Shown here: one piece after another, positions 6,190 through 8,316 of the stretch | Layout of the letters: each line of letters starts with the position of its first letter | Numbering within the stretch: position 1 is the stretch's first letter | NCBI GenBank assembly: GCA_017383945.1 | Contig: JAFNUQ010000093.1 | Location: forward strand, 1 to 8,316 | Length of the DNA stretch: 8,316 bases | Reading direction: 5' to 3' | Origin: Bacteroidales bacterium | GTDB taxonomy: Bacteria; Bacteroidota; Bacteroidia; Bacteroidales; UBA932 | Notes under the pieces: generated by a model | Seen by the model: the letters and a program-made list of their open reading frames with translations, nothing else | What the model was told of the DNA's origin: nothing | Database searches by the model: none | Program-made: the position numbers and the translations under genes

Positions 6190-7980
6190 ATGAGAAGATT
6201 TCTTCCACTGATTTTAGCGGTTGCCGCTACCTTCTTGCCCTTGATGTTTATGCACTCCTGTGCAAATACAACAGAGGCTCCATCGGGTGGCGACAAGGAC
6301 ACTATACCTCCATATATAATTGACATTAAGCCTCTTCCAGGAGCTACACAGGTCCCTGTAAAGGATGCAAAGTTTGAGTTTACCTTCAACGAATATGTCA
6401 CATTGAAGACCGCCACCAATGTATTCCTCTCTCCTCCTCAGCAGAAACCGCCCAAGGCAAGGATGAAAGGCAAGGACCTGGTGGTCACATTTGAAGAAGA
6501 ACTGAAGCCAAATACGACCTACACTCTGTCTTTTACTGACGCCATCGCAGATGCCAACGAAGGCAATATGTTTGCTGGATACACCTACGTATTCTCTACC
6601 GGCAGTCAGATTGACTCGATGATGCTCACCGGCACTATCCTTGACTGCAACACGCTCACACCGATCAAGGGAGCGACAGTTCTGTTGCACAAGAGTCAGA
6701 GGGATTCGGCTGTATATGACACAAAACCCTATGCCGCAGCCAAGACCGACGATTGGGGATTCTTTGTACTGCCTTTTATTCAGGACACACTTTACAGAAT
6801 CTACGCTATCAAGGATGCCAACAACAATAATATCCTTGAGCCGGATTCAGAGCTCGTAGGATTTATCGACTCACTCGTCCGTCCTGTGCAGGTGGCTCAC
6901 GACACCGTCAAGGAGATGCTCAAATATGATATGCTTGACACGCTCAGATGCCTTGCCCGCAATAGCGAATACGAGTTTGTCCTCTTCAAGGAAGTTCCAT
7001 CCAAGCAGATGATAATGAACAAAGAGCGACTTAGCGAGAGAGCGGCCTACATCACATTTGCAGCACAGGATGCAATCGTGGATAAGATTGAGGTCCAGGG
7101 ATATAGAGACAATCAGATCATCACTCAATTTAACCTTGAGAGGGATAGCCTCGAGCTATGGTTGAATAGCCGCAGGCCGTTCCCTGATACAATGAAGTTC
7201 AGCATTGACTATTACAAGACGGACTCACTCGGATCACTCTCCCTGACAAATGAGAAATTCAATCTGAGCCTTGCAAACAACAAAAGAACCTTCTCAAAAA
7301 AATCCAGAAGGGACATCAAGCAAAACGATACAAGTTGTGTCATCACCCTCACAGCCGACCCTAAGACTGTAGAGCAAAACGGATTTATCGCAGAGTTCAA
7401 CTATCCTATCATCTATGAAAACTTTGACAAAATAAAGCTGATCTCTGTAAACCCAAGACAGGTTGAAGAGGAAGTCAAAACCACGGTTGAGAGAGACAGC
7501 CTCAATCTGAGAAAATACATAATTAGGCCGGTATCTCCGATGCAGATGGGCTATGAATACACTCTCAAGATCCCTCACAGAGGATTTAGAGACATCAACG
7601 GACACTACAACGACAGTCTTAAGGTCCAGTGTTCTCTTCCTACCGACGACAAGCTCAGCACTTTAAATGCTGAGATAGTAGGAGTAGACAGGAAGATAAT
7701 CGTAGACCTCCTGCCAGGAGAGAAGACAGACGTACTCCGCTCCTATGTGATTGATAAGGACCAGACACTCAAGTTCCCTTACCTCTCAGCGGGCAAATAT
7801 CGCATCCGCATCACAGAGGATAAGAACCGCAACTCATTGGTTGACACAGGTTCACTCCTCCAGCACAAGCAGCCGGAGAGAGTCAAGTTCTATGAGATCA
7901 ACGGAGAGAGGATATTTGAAATCCCGACAGGATCGGAGCTAGTACAGACTATAGACATCAGCACTATATTTATTGACTGA
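6190..7980 (+). CDS. Ig-like-domain (Big_5) lipoprotein of the Bacteroidota envelope
   Basis: A 596-residue predicted lipoprotein; precise function unknown. Numbering is from the ATG at 6190. The signal peptide MRRFLPLIL... leads to Cys24 in MHSC, an atypical lipobox. After it comes PSGGDKDTIPP (31-41), the hallmark of a Bacteroidota family that starts with a bacterial Ig-like (SbsA-type, Big_5) domain, here about 40-138, closing with YTYVFSTG. A carboxypeptidase-regulatory-like beta domain follows (about 145-206), then an Asp/Asn-rich turn at 209-219 that resembles a calcium-binding loop. The middle third is not recognised. A second such loop (DKNRNSLVDTG, 544-554) lies near the C-terminus. 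An in-frame ATG at 6163 would add nine residues and overlap rsh. The 6190 start is preferred because it gives a normal positively charged signal-peptide start four bases after the rsh stop. No clear acidic surface-export signal follows Cys24, so which membrane face it occupies is open. Confidence 0.82.
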   Translation: MRRFLPLILAVAATFLPLMFMHSCANTTEAPSGGDKDTIPPYIIDIKPLPGATQVPVKDAKFEFTFNEYVTLKTATNVFLSPPQQKPPKARMKGKDLVVTFEEELKPNTTYTLSFTDAIADANEGNMFAGYTYVFSTGSQIDSMMLTGTILDCNTLTPIKGATVLLHKSQRDSAVYDTKPYAAAKTDDWGFFVLPFIQDTLYRIYAIKDANNNNILEPDSELVGFIDSLVRPVQVAHDTVKEMLKYDMLDTLRCLARNSEYEFVLFKEVPSKQMIMNKERLSERAAYITFAAQDAIVDKIEVQGYRDNQIITQFNLERDSLELWLNSRRPFPDTMKFSIDYYKTDSLGSLSLTNEKFNLSLANNKRTFSKKSRRDIKQNDTSCVITLTADPKTVEQNGFIAEFNYPIIYENFDKIKLISVNPRQVEEEVKTTVERDSLNLRKYIIRPVSPMQMGYEYTLKIPHRGFRDINGHYNDSLKVQCSLPTDDKLSTLNAEIVGVDRKIIVDLLPGEKTDVLRSYVIDKDQTLKFPYLSAGKYRIRITEDKNRNSLVDTGSLLQHKQPERVKFYEINGERIFEIPTGSELVQTIDISTIFID

Positions 7981-7984
7981 TCAT

Positions 7985-8316
7985 ATGAAGAAATACATCA
8001 TCGCCCTCATACTTTGCATTGCAGCATTCCAGACCTCACACGCCCAAGATGAAGAGATTGTGAGTTTGAGTGATCAAGCATTTTTTAAAGAAGAAAAGAA
8101 AGTGCTCATCAATGACTATGACCTGATCGGTGCAAACTACGGAGTAACCTTTACAAATATGATGTTCAATCCGACAAAGTACAACAAGGAAACTCTGATG
8201 TATGCCAACTACGCATCAATCACCTACACCAAATATTGCAAGATGTTTGGCAGTATTCCACTATTCGGAGTAGTGCTTGGACTAGCTACAGGTGATGAAG
8301 GATTTTCATTTAAACC
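7985..8316 (+). CDS. Secreted or outer-membrane protein, N-terminal part only
   Basis: The first 110 codons of a gene that continues past the right edge. It opens with a clear signal peptide: MKK, a hydrophobic core (YIIALILCIAAF), and a likely signal peptidase I site after SHA at residue 20, with QDEE as the mature start. The Cys in the core is not in a lipobox context, so a soluble or outer-membrane protein is more likely than a lipoprotein. The mature part has a short acidic lead, then alternating polar/hydrophobic stretches rich in Tyr and Gly (YGVTFTNMMF, YASITYTKY, FGVVLGLATG), which hints at beta-barrel strands. No family is assigned with certainty. The ATG follows the lipoprotein stop by four bases, so the two are probably translated from one transcript and may act together in the envelope. 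Confidence 0.75.
   Translation, partial: MKKYIIALILCIAAFQTSHAQDEEIVSLSDQAFFKEEKKVLINDYDLIGANYGVTFTNMMFNPTKYNKETLMYANYASITYTKYCKMFGSIPLFGVVLGLATGDEGFSFK

Noticed and set aside
6214..6690. A 158-codon minus-strand open frame inside the lipoprotein gene
   Set aside because: It is antisense to a coding region with clear domain structure, has no promoter match of its own, and encodes no recognisable protein.

Overview
The window looks like a chromosomal housekeeping segment from a member of the Bacteroidota, probably order Bacteroidales. Three things point there. The two promoters that can be read match the phylum's TTTG/TAnnTTTG pattern rather than the sigma-70 consensus. One gene belongs to the Bacteroidota-type 'SGG-KDTIPP' Ig-like lipoprotein family. 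The RelA/SpoT and LigA variants are also of the type seen in this phylum. No genus can be named from the sequence alone. No transposase, integrase, phage gene, tRNA, rRNA or CRISPR array was found.

Layout: a diphosphate-type 6-phosphofructokinase (pfp) lies on the minus strand at 45-1280, with a weak intrinsic terminator just after its stop. A 116-base intergenic region (1281-1396) holds two back-to-back promoters, one for pfp and one for the rightward genes. Rightward come ligA (1397-3457), a YihY/BrkB-type membrane protein (3457-4392), a RelA/SpoT homologue (4392-6185), an Ig-like-domain lipoprotein (6190-7980), and the start of a secreted protein that runs off the right edge (7985 onward). 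Coding is nearly continuous, so apart from the region between pfp and ligA there is no gap longer than a few bases.

The five rightward genes are packed like one operon. ligA/yihY and yihY/rsh each overlap by one base (TAATG), and the next two junctions have 4-base gaps. If co-transcribed, they join DNA nick sealing, an inner-membrane protein, (p)ppGpp turnover and two envelope proteins; no single pathway is obvious.

The most notable point is the RelA/SpoT protein. It keeps the hydrolase, synthetase, TGS and ACT domains, but the TGS passes almost directly into the ACT, with most of the helical region and the conserved-cysteine (zinc-finger) domain missing and no sign of a frameshift. Its start is also preceded by a near-perfect Shine-Dalgarno sequence, which is uncommon in this phylum. 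No clearly new multi-gene system was found.
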